Source: Pseudomonadota bacterium (GTDB lineage Bacteria > Pseudomonadota > Alphaproteobacteria > Rhizobiales > Xanthobacteraceae). Taken from it: DNA of 7,861 bases. The translations under genes were made by a program, and so were the position numbers. The stretch covers positions 1-7,861 of the forward strand of contig JAKAMD010000157.1 of assembly GCA_021823875.1 (NCBI GenBank), given 5' to 3'. Shown in pieces: positions 1 through 6,933 of the stretch. The notes beneath the pieces are model-generated. The model made no database searches, was not told the DNA's origin, and saw nothing but the letters and a program-made list of their open reading frames with translations. Numbering within the stretch: position 1 is the stretch's first letter; the number at the start of each line of letters is the position of its first letter.

Positions 1-15
1 TCTGGCGCCGCCGAT

Positions 16-46
16 CCGGGACCATTACGGATTATGGCGGTCCCGG
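16..46. repeat. Inverted repeat downstream of gap
   Basis: CCGGGACC (16-23) and GGTCCCGG (39-46) are perfect reverse complements around a 15-nt loop. The repeat lies about 55 nt past the gap stop codon, in the 100-nt stretch at the window edge. No T-run follows in the gap direction, so it is not a textbook intrinsic terminator. It could be a transcript-end or processing hairpin, or part of the spacer to a next gene outside the window. The rest of 1-100 shows nothing I can identify. Confidence 0.45.
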
Positions 47-100
47 GTTTGCGGCAGATCAATTGCGGCGAACGCGCCGCGCCCCCGGGGACGGCCCGGC

Positions 101-1108
<1,008 letters not shown>

Positions 1109-1141
1109 TTTATGTCGCTCCACTTCTCAGTTGTTCTTCAT

Positions 1142-1162
1142 GGCCGGGTGCGTGCCCCGGCC
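1142..1162. repeat. GC-rich hairpin in the gap leader
   Basis: GGCCGGG (1142-1148) pairs perfectly with CCCGGCC (1156-1162) around a 7-nt loop. On the minus strand it ends about 33 nt before the gap start codon, so it would lie in the tkt-gap intercistronic RNA or the gap leader. It could affect processing or stability of the gap message. No function is shown by the sequence alone. Confidence 0.5.
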
Positions 1163-1194
1163 GGCCGCGTCTTTAAGGTCGCCTCAAGACGCTG

Positions 1195-1217
1195 ATGCCC
1201 GGCACAGGGCCGGGCAT
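1195..1217 (-). terminator. Hairpin just after the tkt stop codon
   Basis: ATGCCCGGC (1195-1203) and GCCGGGCAT (1209-1217) form a perfect 9-bp stem with a 5-nt loop, starting 7 nt after the tkt stop. In the tkt direction no U-tract follows, so complete intrinsic termination is doubtful. Partial termination, or protection of the tkt mRNA 3' end with readthrough into gap, fits better. A bare inverted repeat is the alternative. Confidence 0.45.
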
Positions 1218-1224
1218 AAAAGAG

Positions 1225-3251
1225 TCACTCCAACCGCTTCACTGCGGCCTCGGCTACCGCCTCAGGTGTAATGCCGAACTTGTTGTAGAGTTCCTTATAG
1301 GGCGCGCTGGCGCCGAACGAGTGCATGCCGACGAAAATGCCGTCCGAACCGATGATGGCATCCCAGCCCTGGCGCACCGCAGCTTCGACGCCGATCTTGA
1401 CCTTGGCGTCGCCGATAATGGCGCGGCGCGCGGCTTCCGGCGCCTCGGCCAGCAACTCGAAGCACGGCACCGACACCACGCGCGCCTTGATGCCGCGCTC
1501 GGCCAACAACTTCTTCGCGTCGATCGCGATCGCGACTTCCGAACCGGTGACGAAAATGGAGACGTCGGCCTTGCCGTCGGTGCCCGCGACTTCATAGGCG
1601 CCAGCGGCGCAGCGGTTCTCGGCGTCCAGTTCGCGGCGGAACTGCGGCAGGTTCTGTCGCGTCAGCGCCAGCGCGCTCGGCCGGTCCTTCGCTTGCAGCG
1701 CGAGCTGCCAGCATTCGAGCGTTTCCACCGCGTCGGCCGGGCGGAACACCAAGAGATTGGGGATCGCGCGCAGCGCCGCCAGATGCTCGACCGGCTGGTG
1801 CGTGGGTCCGTCTTCGCCGAGGCCGATGGAGTCGTGAGTGAGCACGTGGATCGCCCGCACGCCCATCAGCGCGGCGAGGCGGATCGCCGGCCGAGAGTAA
1901 TCGGAGAACACCAGGAAGGTGCCGCTGTACGGGATGATGCCGCCGTGCAGCGCCATGCCGTTCATGGCCGCCGCCATGCCGAACTCACGGATGCCGTAAT
2001 GGATGAAGCGGCCGCCATAATCGGCCGCGCTCATCGCTTTCATCGATTTGGTACGGGTGTTATTGGAGCCGGTGAGGTCGGCCGAGCCGCCGACCATTTC
2101 CGGTGCCGCCGGCACCAGGCTCTCGAGCGCGAATTCGGACGAGGAGCGGGTGGCGATGTCTTTCGGCGTCGCGGCGAGTGTTTCCTTCACCTGCCGCACC
2201 GCTGCGGTCAGGGCGGCCGGCAACTCGCCCTTCATGCGGCGTTCGAATTCAGCGCGCTGGTTGGCATCGAGCGTGGCGAGGCGCTTGGTCCATTCGGCGT
2301 GTGCGCCTTTTGAACGCGCGCCGGCCTCGCGCCAGGCGGAAAGAATGTCGGCAGGAATCTCGAACGGTGGATAGTTCCAGCCCAGCGCCTTGCGCGCACC
2401 GGCGATCTCTTCGGCGCCGAGCGGCGAGCCGTGCGAGGACGACTTGCCCGCCTTGGTGGGCGCGCCGAAACCGATCTTGGTCTTGCAGGCGATCAGCGCC
2501 GGCTTGTCGGAGCCTTGCGCTTTTCCAGCGCCGCCGCGATCGCGGCCTGATCGTGGCCGTCGATGCGCCAGGCATTCCAGCCGGCGGCTTCGAAGCGCTT
2601 GATCTGGTCGACGCTGTCGGAGAGCGAGAGCGCGCCGTCAATCGAGATGCCATTGTCGTCGAACAGCACGATCAGGCGGTTGAGCTTGAGATGGCCGGCG
2701 AGTGCGATGGCTTCGTGGCTGATGCCTTCCATCAGGTCGCCGTCGGACGCGATGACGTAGGTCTTGTGGTTCACCACATCGCCGAATTCGGCAGCGAGAT
2801 GCCGTTCGGCGATGGCCATGCCGACGGCCGTGGCGAGCCCTTGGCCGAGCGGGCCGGTGGTGGTCTCCACGCCCGGCGCATGGCCGTATTCGGGATGGCC
2901 GGCGGTGATCGAGCCAAGCTGGCGGAAGCGCTTGATCTGCTCCAGCGTCATCGCCTCGTAGCCGGTGAGGTAGAGCAGCGCGTAGAGCAGCATCGAGCCG
3001 TGACCGGCCGACAGCACGAAACGGTCGCGGTCGGGCCAAGCCGGATCGGCCGGATCGAATTTCAGGAAACGGGAGAACAGGATCGTGGCGACATCGGCCA
3101 TGCCCATGGGCATGCCGGGATGGCCGGATTTTGCCTGCTCGACTGCATCCATAGCCAGCGCCCGGACGGCATTGGCCATGGCACTGGTGGTTGCTCCAGC
3201 CGGGCGCTCATTTGGCGTCACGGCTGCCGTCGACGAAGCTGTTGCGCTCAT
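1225..3251 (-). CDS. tkt: Transketolase, interrupted by a single-base frameshift
   Basis: Thiamine diphosphate enzyme that moves two-carbon units between ketose and aldose phosphates in the pentose phosphate pathway and Calvin cycle. The N-terminal part (3251-2520) shows SGHPG at 42-46, SAGHGS at 81-86, TTGPLGQG at 131-138 and the cofactor motif SDGDLMEG at 169-176 followed by DDNGISIDG. Ser169 stands where many homologues have Gly. After Lys244 (codon 2522-2520) the frame shifts and stops at 2493. Restoring one G on the coding strand continues AQGSDKPALIACKTKIGFG and runs without a stop to 1225, through GSADLTG, IREFGM (catalytic Glu) and GEDGPTHQPVEH. The corrected product is about 675 residues, a normal length. 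The ATG at 3249-3251 gives an N-terminal extension and has no clear Shine-Dalgarno; MANAVRALAM at residue 25 is an alternative start. With only one lesion, this is either a sequence error or a very recent mutation. Confidence 0.93.
2515..2524 (-). other. Frameshift site in tkt (one base missing)
   Basis: The coding strand reads GAA AAG CGC AAG GCT, translated EKRKAPTSRR then stop. The expected family reading is GAA AAG GCG CAA GGC, translated EKAQGS. A single G missing from a GG pair at 2520 accounts for the whole change. The downstream frame, read back from 2517, is open for more than 1.2 kb and matches transketolase throughout. No slippery heptamer or pseudoknot that would suggest programmed frameshifting is apparent. 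Confidence 0.92.
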
Positions 3252-3275
3252 GAAAAAGGGCCTGTTTGCGGGGGC

Positions 3276-3303
3276 TGGATAGCATGTAAGGCCTTGGAGT
3301 CAA
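3276..3303 (-). promoter_or_regulatory. Candidate sigma70-type promoter for tkt
   Basis: On the minus strand TTGACT (3303-3298) is followed after 16 nt by TATCCA (3281-3276), preceded by TGC, which resembles an extended -10 element. Transcription would start near 3269, giving a leader of about 18 nt before the ATG at 3251. The -10 match is modest. The divergent region also contains a small hairpin, CCCGC (3339-3343) with GCGGG (3351-3355). Confidence 0.35.
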
Positions 3304-3374
3304 TGTGACCTCCGGGGTGATGGACAGCCATGCACAGGCCCGCGAAAACAGCGGGGCATATCTTTTGGGCGGCG

Positions 3375-3404
3375 TTGACGGCAAGGTCGTGCGGCACGTA
3401 AGAT
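3375..3404 (+). promoter_or_regulatory. Candidate promoter for the DUF4164-like gene and zapA
   Basis: TTGACG (3375-3380) is separated by 18 nt from TAAGAT (3399-3404), a good -35 and a fair -10 hexamer. The start would be near 3411, leaving a leader of about 46 nt. It is placed to drive the DUF4164-like gene and zapA, back to back with the tkt promoter candidate. Confidence 0.45.
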
Positions 3405-3456
3405 TTTTGGCCTAAAACCTTGCCGCCGCAGGCTTTTTGAACGCGGAGCCAAAGCC

Positions 3457-3735
3457 GTGACGGACCAGAGCGCAATCGACATGGCGGTCAAGCGCTTGGC
3501 ACTGGCGCTGGATGCGCTCGACGCTGCCGTCGAACGCCGGCGCGAGGGCGACCGCAGCGAGGAAGCCCTTGCCGACCAGGTGCAGGCGCTCGGCCTTGAC
3601 CGCGCGCGCTTGGCCGCCGCCCTCGACGGCGAGACCTCACGCTCGCGCCGCCTGGAAGGCACCAACCGAGAAATCGCCGAGCGGCTGGACGCCGCCATCG
3701 CTTCCATCCAGTCGGTGTTGGACGCGCAAGAGTGA
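3457..3735 (+). CDS. Small DUF4164-like coiled-coil protein
   Basis: The 92-residue product is highly charged and mostly Ala, Leu, Glu, Arg and Asp in heptad-like spacing, so it should be almost entirely alpha-helical coiled coil. It has no signal peptide, membrane segment or catalytic motif. Its size, composition and place directly upstream of zapA match the DUF4164 family found in this position in Rhizobiales; that assignment rests on recall and context. The start is GTG at 3457, with GGAG (3445-3448) 8 nt upstream. The product ends SVLDAQE. The stop codon is followed without a gap by a palindromic repeat, and zapA begins 63 nt after the stop, so the two genes are probably co-transcribed. 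A role with ZapA in septum assembly is possible by association only; the function is unknown. Confidence 0.8.
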   Translation: MTDQSAIDMAVKRLALALDALDAAVERRREGDRSEEALADQVQALGLDRARLAAALDGETSRSRRLEGTNREIAERLDAAIASIQSVLDAQE

Positions 3736-3788
3736 GCGCATGATCCCGAAAAGTGGGAACCGGTTTTCGGACGAGATCATGCGCAAAC
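3736..3788. repeat. Palindromic intergenic repeat, short form (copy 1)
   Basis: GCGCATGATC (3736-3745) and GATCATGCGC (3775-3784) are perfect reverse complements. Inside them CCGAAAA (3746-3752) pairs with TTTTCGG (3764-3770), leaving an 11-nt loop and a 4-nt bulge on the 3' side. The shared unit continues to GCGCAAAC at 3788. It begins at the base after the upstream TGA and ends one base before the GAGG ribosome binding site of zapA. The same unit recurs at 5045-5121. From memory, closely similar palindromes are widespread between genes of Bradyrhizobium-type genomes. Confidence 0.85.
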
Positions 3789-3798
3789 GAGGTTAAGC

Positions 3799-4182
3799 AT
3801 GGCCCAGGTCGTTGCCAACATTGCCGGCCGTCAATTCCGCCTCGCCTGCGAGGACGGCCAGGAGGAGCACCTGCAGGCGCTGGCCAAGGACATCGACTCG
3901 CGCATCATCGAGCTGCGCCGCAAGTTCGGCGAGATCGGCGATACGCGGTTGACCGTGATGGCGGCGCTGACGGTGGCGGATGAACTGGTCGAAGCGGGCC
4001 GCCGGATCCGCCGACTGGAGGAGGAGATCGCGGCGCTGCAGGACGCGCGCGTGGTCTCCGCCGATCGCGCCAAGGAGGCTTCGGCGGCGGTGGTCAAAGC
4101 CTTCAACTCGGCGGCCGAGCGCATCGAGGGCATCACCAAGAAGCTCAACGCCACCCTGGGCAACGGTGTGGCGATCGGGTGA
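3799..4182 (+). CDS. zapA: Cell division protein ZapA
   Basis: ZapA binds FtsZ protofilaments and stabilises the Z-ring in the cytoplasm at mid-cell. The 127-residue product starts MAQVVANIAGRQFRLACEDGQEEHL, read here in two parts as MAQVVANIAGRQF and RLACEDGQEEHL. This is the beta-strand head domain of the family, followed by the typical sequence LAKDIDSRI near residues 28-36. RLTVMAALTVADEL (residues 50-63) begins the helical region, and a long charged coiled coil to about residue 120 would form the dimer/tetramer stalk. The start has GAGG (3789-3792) 6 nt upstream. The product is somewhat longer than E. coli ZapA, as is usual in alphaproteobacteria. It lies between the DUF4164-like gene and ssrS; zapA upstream of 6S RNA is a conserved arrangement in many proteobacteria. 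Confidence 0.93.
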   Translation: MAQVVANIAGRQFRLACEDGQEEHLQALAKDIDSRIIELRRKFGEIGDTRLTVMAALTVADELVEAGRRIRRLEEEIAALQDARVVSADRAKEASAAVVKAFNSAAERIEGITKKLNATLGNGVAIG

Positions 4183-4222
4183 CCGTTCATATTGAGACCG
4201 ATGAAGCGCAACGCGCTCGCTT

Positions 4223-4244
4223 CCCTCTCCCCGAGGGGAGAGGG
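4223..4244. repeat. Strong hairpin between zapA and ssrS
   Basis: CCCTCTCCCC (4223-4232) and GGGGAGAGGG (4235-4244) are perfect reverse complements, so a 9-bp stem with a CGAG loop can form. It lies 40 nt after the zapA stop and 13 nt before the 6S -35 element. It may end the zapA transcript and insulate the 6S promoter, though no U-tract follows. Pyrimidine-rich palindromes of this type are also common dispersed repeats in Rhizobiales. Confidence 0.55.
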
Positions 4245-4256
4245 GGAGAGAGCCAG

Positions 4257-4285
4257 TGGCAATGCCTTCACATAACCACTACATT
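4257..4285 (+). promoter_or_regulatory. Promoter of 6S RNA
   Basis: TGGCAA (4257-4262) and TACATT (4280-4285) are separated by exactly 17 nt. The predicted start, about 7 nt downstream at 4292, coincides with the first base of the 6S terminal stem found independently. The agreement supports the call despite a weak -35 hexamer. Confidence 0.6.
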
Positions 4286-4291
4286 CCCCGC

Positions 4292-4448
4292 GCGGGGCTG
4301 CGGGGTACGTTAGGAGACACAATCCCCGGGGCCTTATCGATCCTTAAGGGAGCTGTCCCTGACCGGGCTCGTGGGCTCGGACATATGGCGCCCACCTACT
4401 TTCGTAGGGAACCCGGGATCGACACTCCGACGGCTTTTGCGGCTCCGC
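4292..4448 (+). ncRNA. ssrS: 6S RNA
   Basis: 6S RNA binds the housekeeping RNA polymerase holoenzyme by imitating an open promoter and lowers transcription in stationary phase. The locus between zapA and fthC is the conserved 6S position. The sequence folds as a rod of about 157 nt. The terminal stem is 4292-4301 with 4439-4448, ten consecutive pairs including G-U. The next helices are CGT and GGAG (4308-4310, 4313-4316) with CTCC and ACG (4425-4428, 4430-4432), then ATCCC-GGG (4322-4330, one bulged C) with CCCGGGAT (4412-4419). A large central bubble has a small hairpin in its 3' strand (4395-4408), as in known 6S RNAs. An apical stem GTGGGC/GCCCAC (4371-4376, 4390-4395) closes the far side. 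The ends are inferred from pairing. A short hairpin plus CTTTGT at the 3' end is at best a weak terminator, so readthrough into fthC is expected. Confidence 0.88.
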
Positions 4449-4461
4449 ACTTTGTAATCTG

Positions 4462-5052
4462 ATGCCTGATATCGCCGAACACCAATCCCAGAAAGCCCAG
4501 TTGCGCGCCGACGTCCTGGCGCGGCGCGATGCCATGCCGGCCGAAGAGCGCGCCGCCGCGGCCGAGACGATTGCCGCGCGCGCGTTTCCGGTTGCCGTGA
4601 AGCCGGGCTTGACCGTTGCCGGCTTCATGCCGATGAAGTCCGAGATCAATCCGCTGCCGCTGATGCGCAAGCTGGCCGGGGCCGGCGCGCGCCTCGCGCT
4701 GCCGGCGATTGCCGGGCGTGGCAAGCCGCTGATCATGCGCGCCTATGCGTTCGGCGATGAATTTGCGCGCGGCCAATGGGGCATTCGTGAGCCCAAGCCG
4801 GAGGCGCCCGAGGTCGTGCCCGACATTCTGATCGTACCGCTCGCTTGTTTCGACCGCCGCGGCCAGCGTATCGGCTATGGCGCCGGCTATTACGACATGA
4901 CCATCCACGCCTTGCGTGCGAAGAAGCTGATCGTCACCGTCGGCATCGCCTTCGCCGCACAGGAAATTCCCAAGGTGCCGGCGACCGACCACGACGAAGC
5001 GCTCGACTTCGTGCTAACGGAGCGCGAGGTGATCGTTATCGGCGGCGCATGA
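4462..5052 (+). CDS. fthC: 5-formyltetrahydrofolate cyclo-ligase
   Basis: This enzyme (also called 5,10-methenyltetrahydrofolate synthetase, ygfA in E. coli) uses ATP to convert 5-formyl-THF to 5,10-methenyl-THF, recovering a folate storage or by-product form in the cytoplasm. The 196-residue length is typical. Visible family features are the basic N-terminal helix with LARRDAM (19-25), FMPMKSEINP (55-64) in the folate site, QWGIREP (105-111), the glycine-rich GYGAGYYD (138-145) of the nucleotide site, and the closing DHDEALDFVLTE (176-187). The ATG at 4462 is 14 nt past the inferred 6S end and has no Shine-Dalgarno, so expression may depend on 6S readthrough and processing, as in the E. coli ssrS-ygfA transcript; that is inference. 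The last codon and the TGA lie inside the palindromic repeat that follows. Confidence 0.94.
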   Translation: MPDIAEHQSQKAQLRADVLARRDAMPAEERAAAAETIAARAFPVAVKPGLTVAGFMPMKSEINPLPLMRKLAGAGARLALPAIAGRGKPLIMRAYAFGDEFARGQWGIREPKPEAPEVVPDILIVPLACFDRRGQRIGYGAGYYDMTIHALRAKKLIVTVGIAFAAQEIPKVPATDHDEALDFVLTEREVIVIGGA

Positions 5053-5121
5053 TTCCGAAAAAGCCTGTCCCCGACGTAATCGGGGATGGGAACCGGTTCT
5101 CGGATAAGATCATGCGCAAAC
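5045..5121. repeat. Palindromic intergenic repeat, long form (copy 2)
   Basis: This is the unit at 3736-3788 with about four substitutions and a 24-nt insertion in the loop arm. GCGCATGAT (5045-5053) pairs with ATCATGCGC (5109-5117). The insertion carries its own hairpin, TCCCCGA (5068-5074) with TCGGGGA (5080-5086) and loop CGTAA. The left end supplies the final Ala codon and TGA stop (5050-5052) of fthC. The right end, GCGCAAAC, matches copy 1 and lies 15 nt before the next start codon. In copy 2 the inner stem TTCTCGG has one mismatch to CCGAAAA. Confidence 0.85.
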
Positions 5122-5136
5122 TAGAGTCATGAAGGC

Positions 5137-5958
5137 ATGCGCATTCTCTTCATCGGCGACGTGGTCGGGCGTTCTGGGCGCGCCATTGTCTACAAACGGC
5201 TGCCCGGCCTGATCGCCGACTGGAAGCTCGACCTAGTGGTGGTCAATGGCGAGAACGCCGCCGGCGGCTTCGGCATCACCGAGACGATCTACAACGAGCT
5301 GATCGACGCCGGCGCCGATGCCGTCACCCTCGGCAACCATGCCTGGGACCAGCGCGAGGCGCTGGTGTTCATCGAGCGAGCGCCGCGCCTGATCCGCCCG
5401 GCCAATTTTCCCGCCGGCACGCCCGGCCGCGGCGCCGCCCTGATCGACACCAAGAATGGCAAGCGTGCGCTGGTGATTAACGCCATGGGCCGCATCTTCA
5501 TGGACGCGCTCGGCGATCCCTTCGCCGTGGTCGAGCGCGAACTCGCCGCCTGTCCGCTCGGCGCGAGCGCCGATGCCATTGTGGTCGATATCCATTGCGA
5601 GGCCACCAGCGAAAAGCAGGCCATGGGCTATTTCTGCGACGGCCGCGCCAGCCTTGTGGTCGGCACCCATACCCATGTGCCGACCGCCGACCACCGCGTG
5701 CTGCCGGGGCGCACTGCCTTCGTCTCCGATGTCGGCATGACCGGCGATTTCAATTCGGTCATCGGCATGAACAAGGAGGAGCCGCTCAACCGCTTCCTGC
5801 GCAAGATTCCGAGCGCCAAATTCGAGCCGGCAAGCGGCCCGGCGACGCTCTGCGGCCTGGCGGTGGAGACCGACGATACTACCGGCCTGGCGGCCAAGGT
5901 CGCTGCGGTGAGGCTTGGCGGGCTGCTGGAGGAGGCGCAGCCGGCGTTCTGGGAATGA
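5137..5958 (+). CDS. TIGR00282/YmdB-type metallophosphoesterase
   Basis: A cytoplasmic phosphodiesterase-like protein with a dinuclear metal site. The Bacillus subtilis relative YmdB hydrolyses cyclic nucleotides in vitro and influences biofilm and motility choice; the role in alphaproteobacteria is not settled. The 273-residue product keeps the metal ligands in family order: Asp8 in IGDVVGRSGR, Glu39 and Asn40 in NGENAAGG, Asn67 and His68 in GNHAWD, His153 in DIHCEATSEK, and His178 and His180 in GTHTHVPTAD. DVGMTGDFNSVIG (198-210) is also family-typical. The ATG at 5137 gives the conserved MRILFIGD start; GAG at 5124-5126 is 10 nt upstream and a GAAGG is too close to serve. It follows fthC across the repeat and precedes yebC by 78 nt. 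It is unrelated to E. coli YmdB, a macrodomain protein, so I give no symbol. Confidence 0.93.
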   Translation: MRILFIGDVVGRSGRAIVYKRLPGLIADWKLDLVVVNGENAAGGFGITETIYNELIDAGADAVTLGNHAWDQREALVFIERAPRLIRPANFPAGTPGRGAALIDTKNGKRALVINAMGRIFMDALGDPFAVVERELAACPLGASADAIVVDIHCEATSEKQAMGYFCDGRASLVVGTHTHVPTADHRVLPGRTAFVSDVGMTGDFNSVIGMNKEEPLNRFLRKIPSAKFEPASGPATLCGLAVETDDTTGLAAKVAAVRLGGLLEEAQPAFWE

Positions 5959-5965
5959 CAGACAG

Positions 5966-5994
5966 TTTATTTTCCCGTCCGCCCGGCCTATATA
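5966..5994 (+). promoter_or_regulatory. Candidate promoter for yebC
   Basis: TTTATT (5966-5971) and TATATA (5989-5994) are 17 nt apart in an AT-rich island inside the 78-nt spacer. A start near 6001 would leave a leader of about 36 nt with no clear Shine-Dalgarno before the yebC ATG. It would let yebC be made independently of the upstream genes. Confidence 0.45.
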
Positions 5995-6036
5995 GCCGCC
6001 GAATTCACCCCATCCGAACGATCAGACCGCACAGCC

Positions 6037-6783
6037 ATGGCCGGCCATTCCCAATTCAAGAACATCATGCACAAGAAGGGGCGTGCCGATAAGGCGCGCG
6101 CCAAGCTGTTTTCCAAGCTCGCCCGCGAAATCACCGTGGCGGCGAAGCTCGGCATGCCGGACCCCGCCTTCAACCCGCGCCTGCGCGCGGCGATCCTGGC
6201 CGCCCGCGCCGAGAACGTGCCGAAGGACAATATCGAGCGCGCCATCAAGAAATCGCAGGGCGGCGACACCGAGAATTACGACGAGATCCGCTACGAGGGC
6301 TACGCGCCCGGCGGCGTCGCGGTGATCGTGGAGGCGCTGACCGACAACCGAAACCGCACCGCCGGCGAGGTGCGCGCCATCTTCACCAAGAATGGCGGCA
6401 ACCTGGCGGAAACCGGCGCGGTGTCGTTCATGTTCGACCGCATCGGCGCCGTGGAATACGACGCCGACAAGGCGAGCGCCGACGACATGCTGGAAGCGGC
6501 CATCGATGCCGGCGCCGAGGATGTGATCTCCGACGACAACGGCCACCAGATCTTCACCAAGCCCGACGATCTCGCCGGGGTGACCAAGGCGCTGGAGGCG
6601 AAATACGGCGAGCCGCGCAAGTCGGCGCTGCTGTGGAAGCCGCAGAACACCATCTCGGTCGACGACGAGGCCGGCGAGAAGATCCTCAAGATGATCGACG
6701 CGCTCGACGACAATGAAGACGTGCAGAACGTCTACGCCAATTTCGAAGTGTCCGACGCGCTGGTCAACAAGATGAGCGCGTGA
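6037..6783 (+). CDS. yebC: YebC/PmpR family protein
   Basis: A conserved cytoplasmic family first described as DNA-binding regulators (PmpR in Pseudomonas) and related to mitochondrial TACO1. More recent work links members to translation of difficult sequences such as proline runs. Which role applies here cannot be read from the sequence. The 248-residue product has the usual length. It begins with the invariant MAGHSQFKNIMHKKGRADKA, followed by FSKLAREITVAAK, NPRLRAAI and NVPKDNIERAIKK (residues about 60-73). The central domain contains YEGYAPGGVA, the NRNRTAGEVR region, KNGGNLAETGAVSFMF and the acidic C-terminal domain ending NFEVSDALVNKMSA. In many alphaproteobacteria yebC lies upstream of ruvC; here it ends the plus-strand run and converges with asdA, so the link to ruv genes is lost or lies elsewhere. 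Confidence 0.95.
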   Translation: MAGHSQFKNIMHKKGRADKARAKLFSKLAREITVAAKLGMPDPAFNPRLRAAILAARAENVPKDNIERAIKKSQGGDTENYDEIRYEGYAPGGVAVIVEALTDNRNRTAGEVRAIFTKNGGNLAETGAVSFMFDRIGAVEYDADKASADDMLEAAIDAGAEDVISDDNGHQIFTKPDDLAGVTKALEAKYGEPRKSALLWKPQNTISVDDEAGEKILKMIDALDDNEDVQNVYANFEVSDALVNKMSA

Positions 6784-6809
6784 GGCTCGGCGCGCGCCGC
6801 CTCATAACG

Positions 6810-6901
6810 CCGTTCGTCCCCGCGAAAGCGGAGACCCAGCGCGCCAAGAATTAAGCCTGCGAGTCTTGCCCCTGGATTCCCGCTTGCGCGGGAATGAACG
6901 G
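6810..6901. repeat. Pair of inverted REP-like hairpins (REPIN-like element)
   Basis: Arm 1 (6810-6843) has GTCCCCGC (6816-6823), a GAAA tetraloop and GCGGAGAC (6828-6835), with one stem mismatch. Arm 2 (6868-6901) has ATTCCCGC (6876-6883), loop TTGC and GCGGGAAT (6888-6895), a perfect 8-bp stem. Arm 2 reverse-complemented aligns with arm 1 over about 34 nt, including the outer CCGTTC and a shared CCAG. The two arms are therefore inverted copies around a 24-nt spacer. The element fills the gap between the convergent yebC and asdA and could act as a two-way transcription end. Confidence 0.7.
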
Positions 6902-6933
6902 AAAAGGGGGCAACGCTCCAGCGAACGCCGTCG

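Noticed and set aside
1109..1123. GTG start giving gap five extra residues
   Set aside because: It overlaps the GGAG of the ATG at 1108 and adds residues absent from the usual GapA start.
2249..2653. Minus-strand frame of 134 codons across the tkt frameshift
   Set aside because: It is a third frame of tkt rich in Arg, Ser and Ala, and it does not carry the transketolase sequence. The continuation of tkt is in the frame read from 2517.
4256..4462. Plus-strand 68-codon frame between zapA and fthC
   Set aside because: It lies almost wholly within the 6S promoter and RNA; structure and synteny explain the sequence.
3831..4992. Minus-strand frames opposite zapA, ssrS and fthC (3831-4322, 4344-4736, 4396-4992)
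   Set aside because: They are antisense to zapA, the 6S RNA and fthC, with no recognisable domain.
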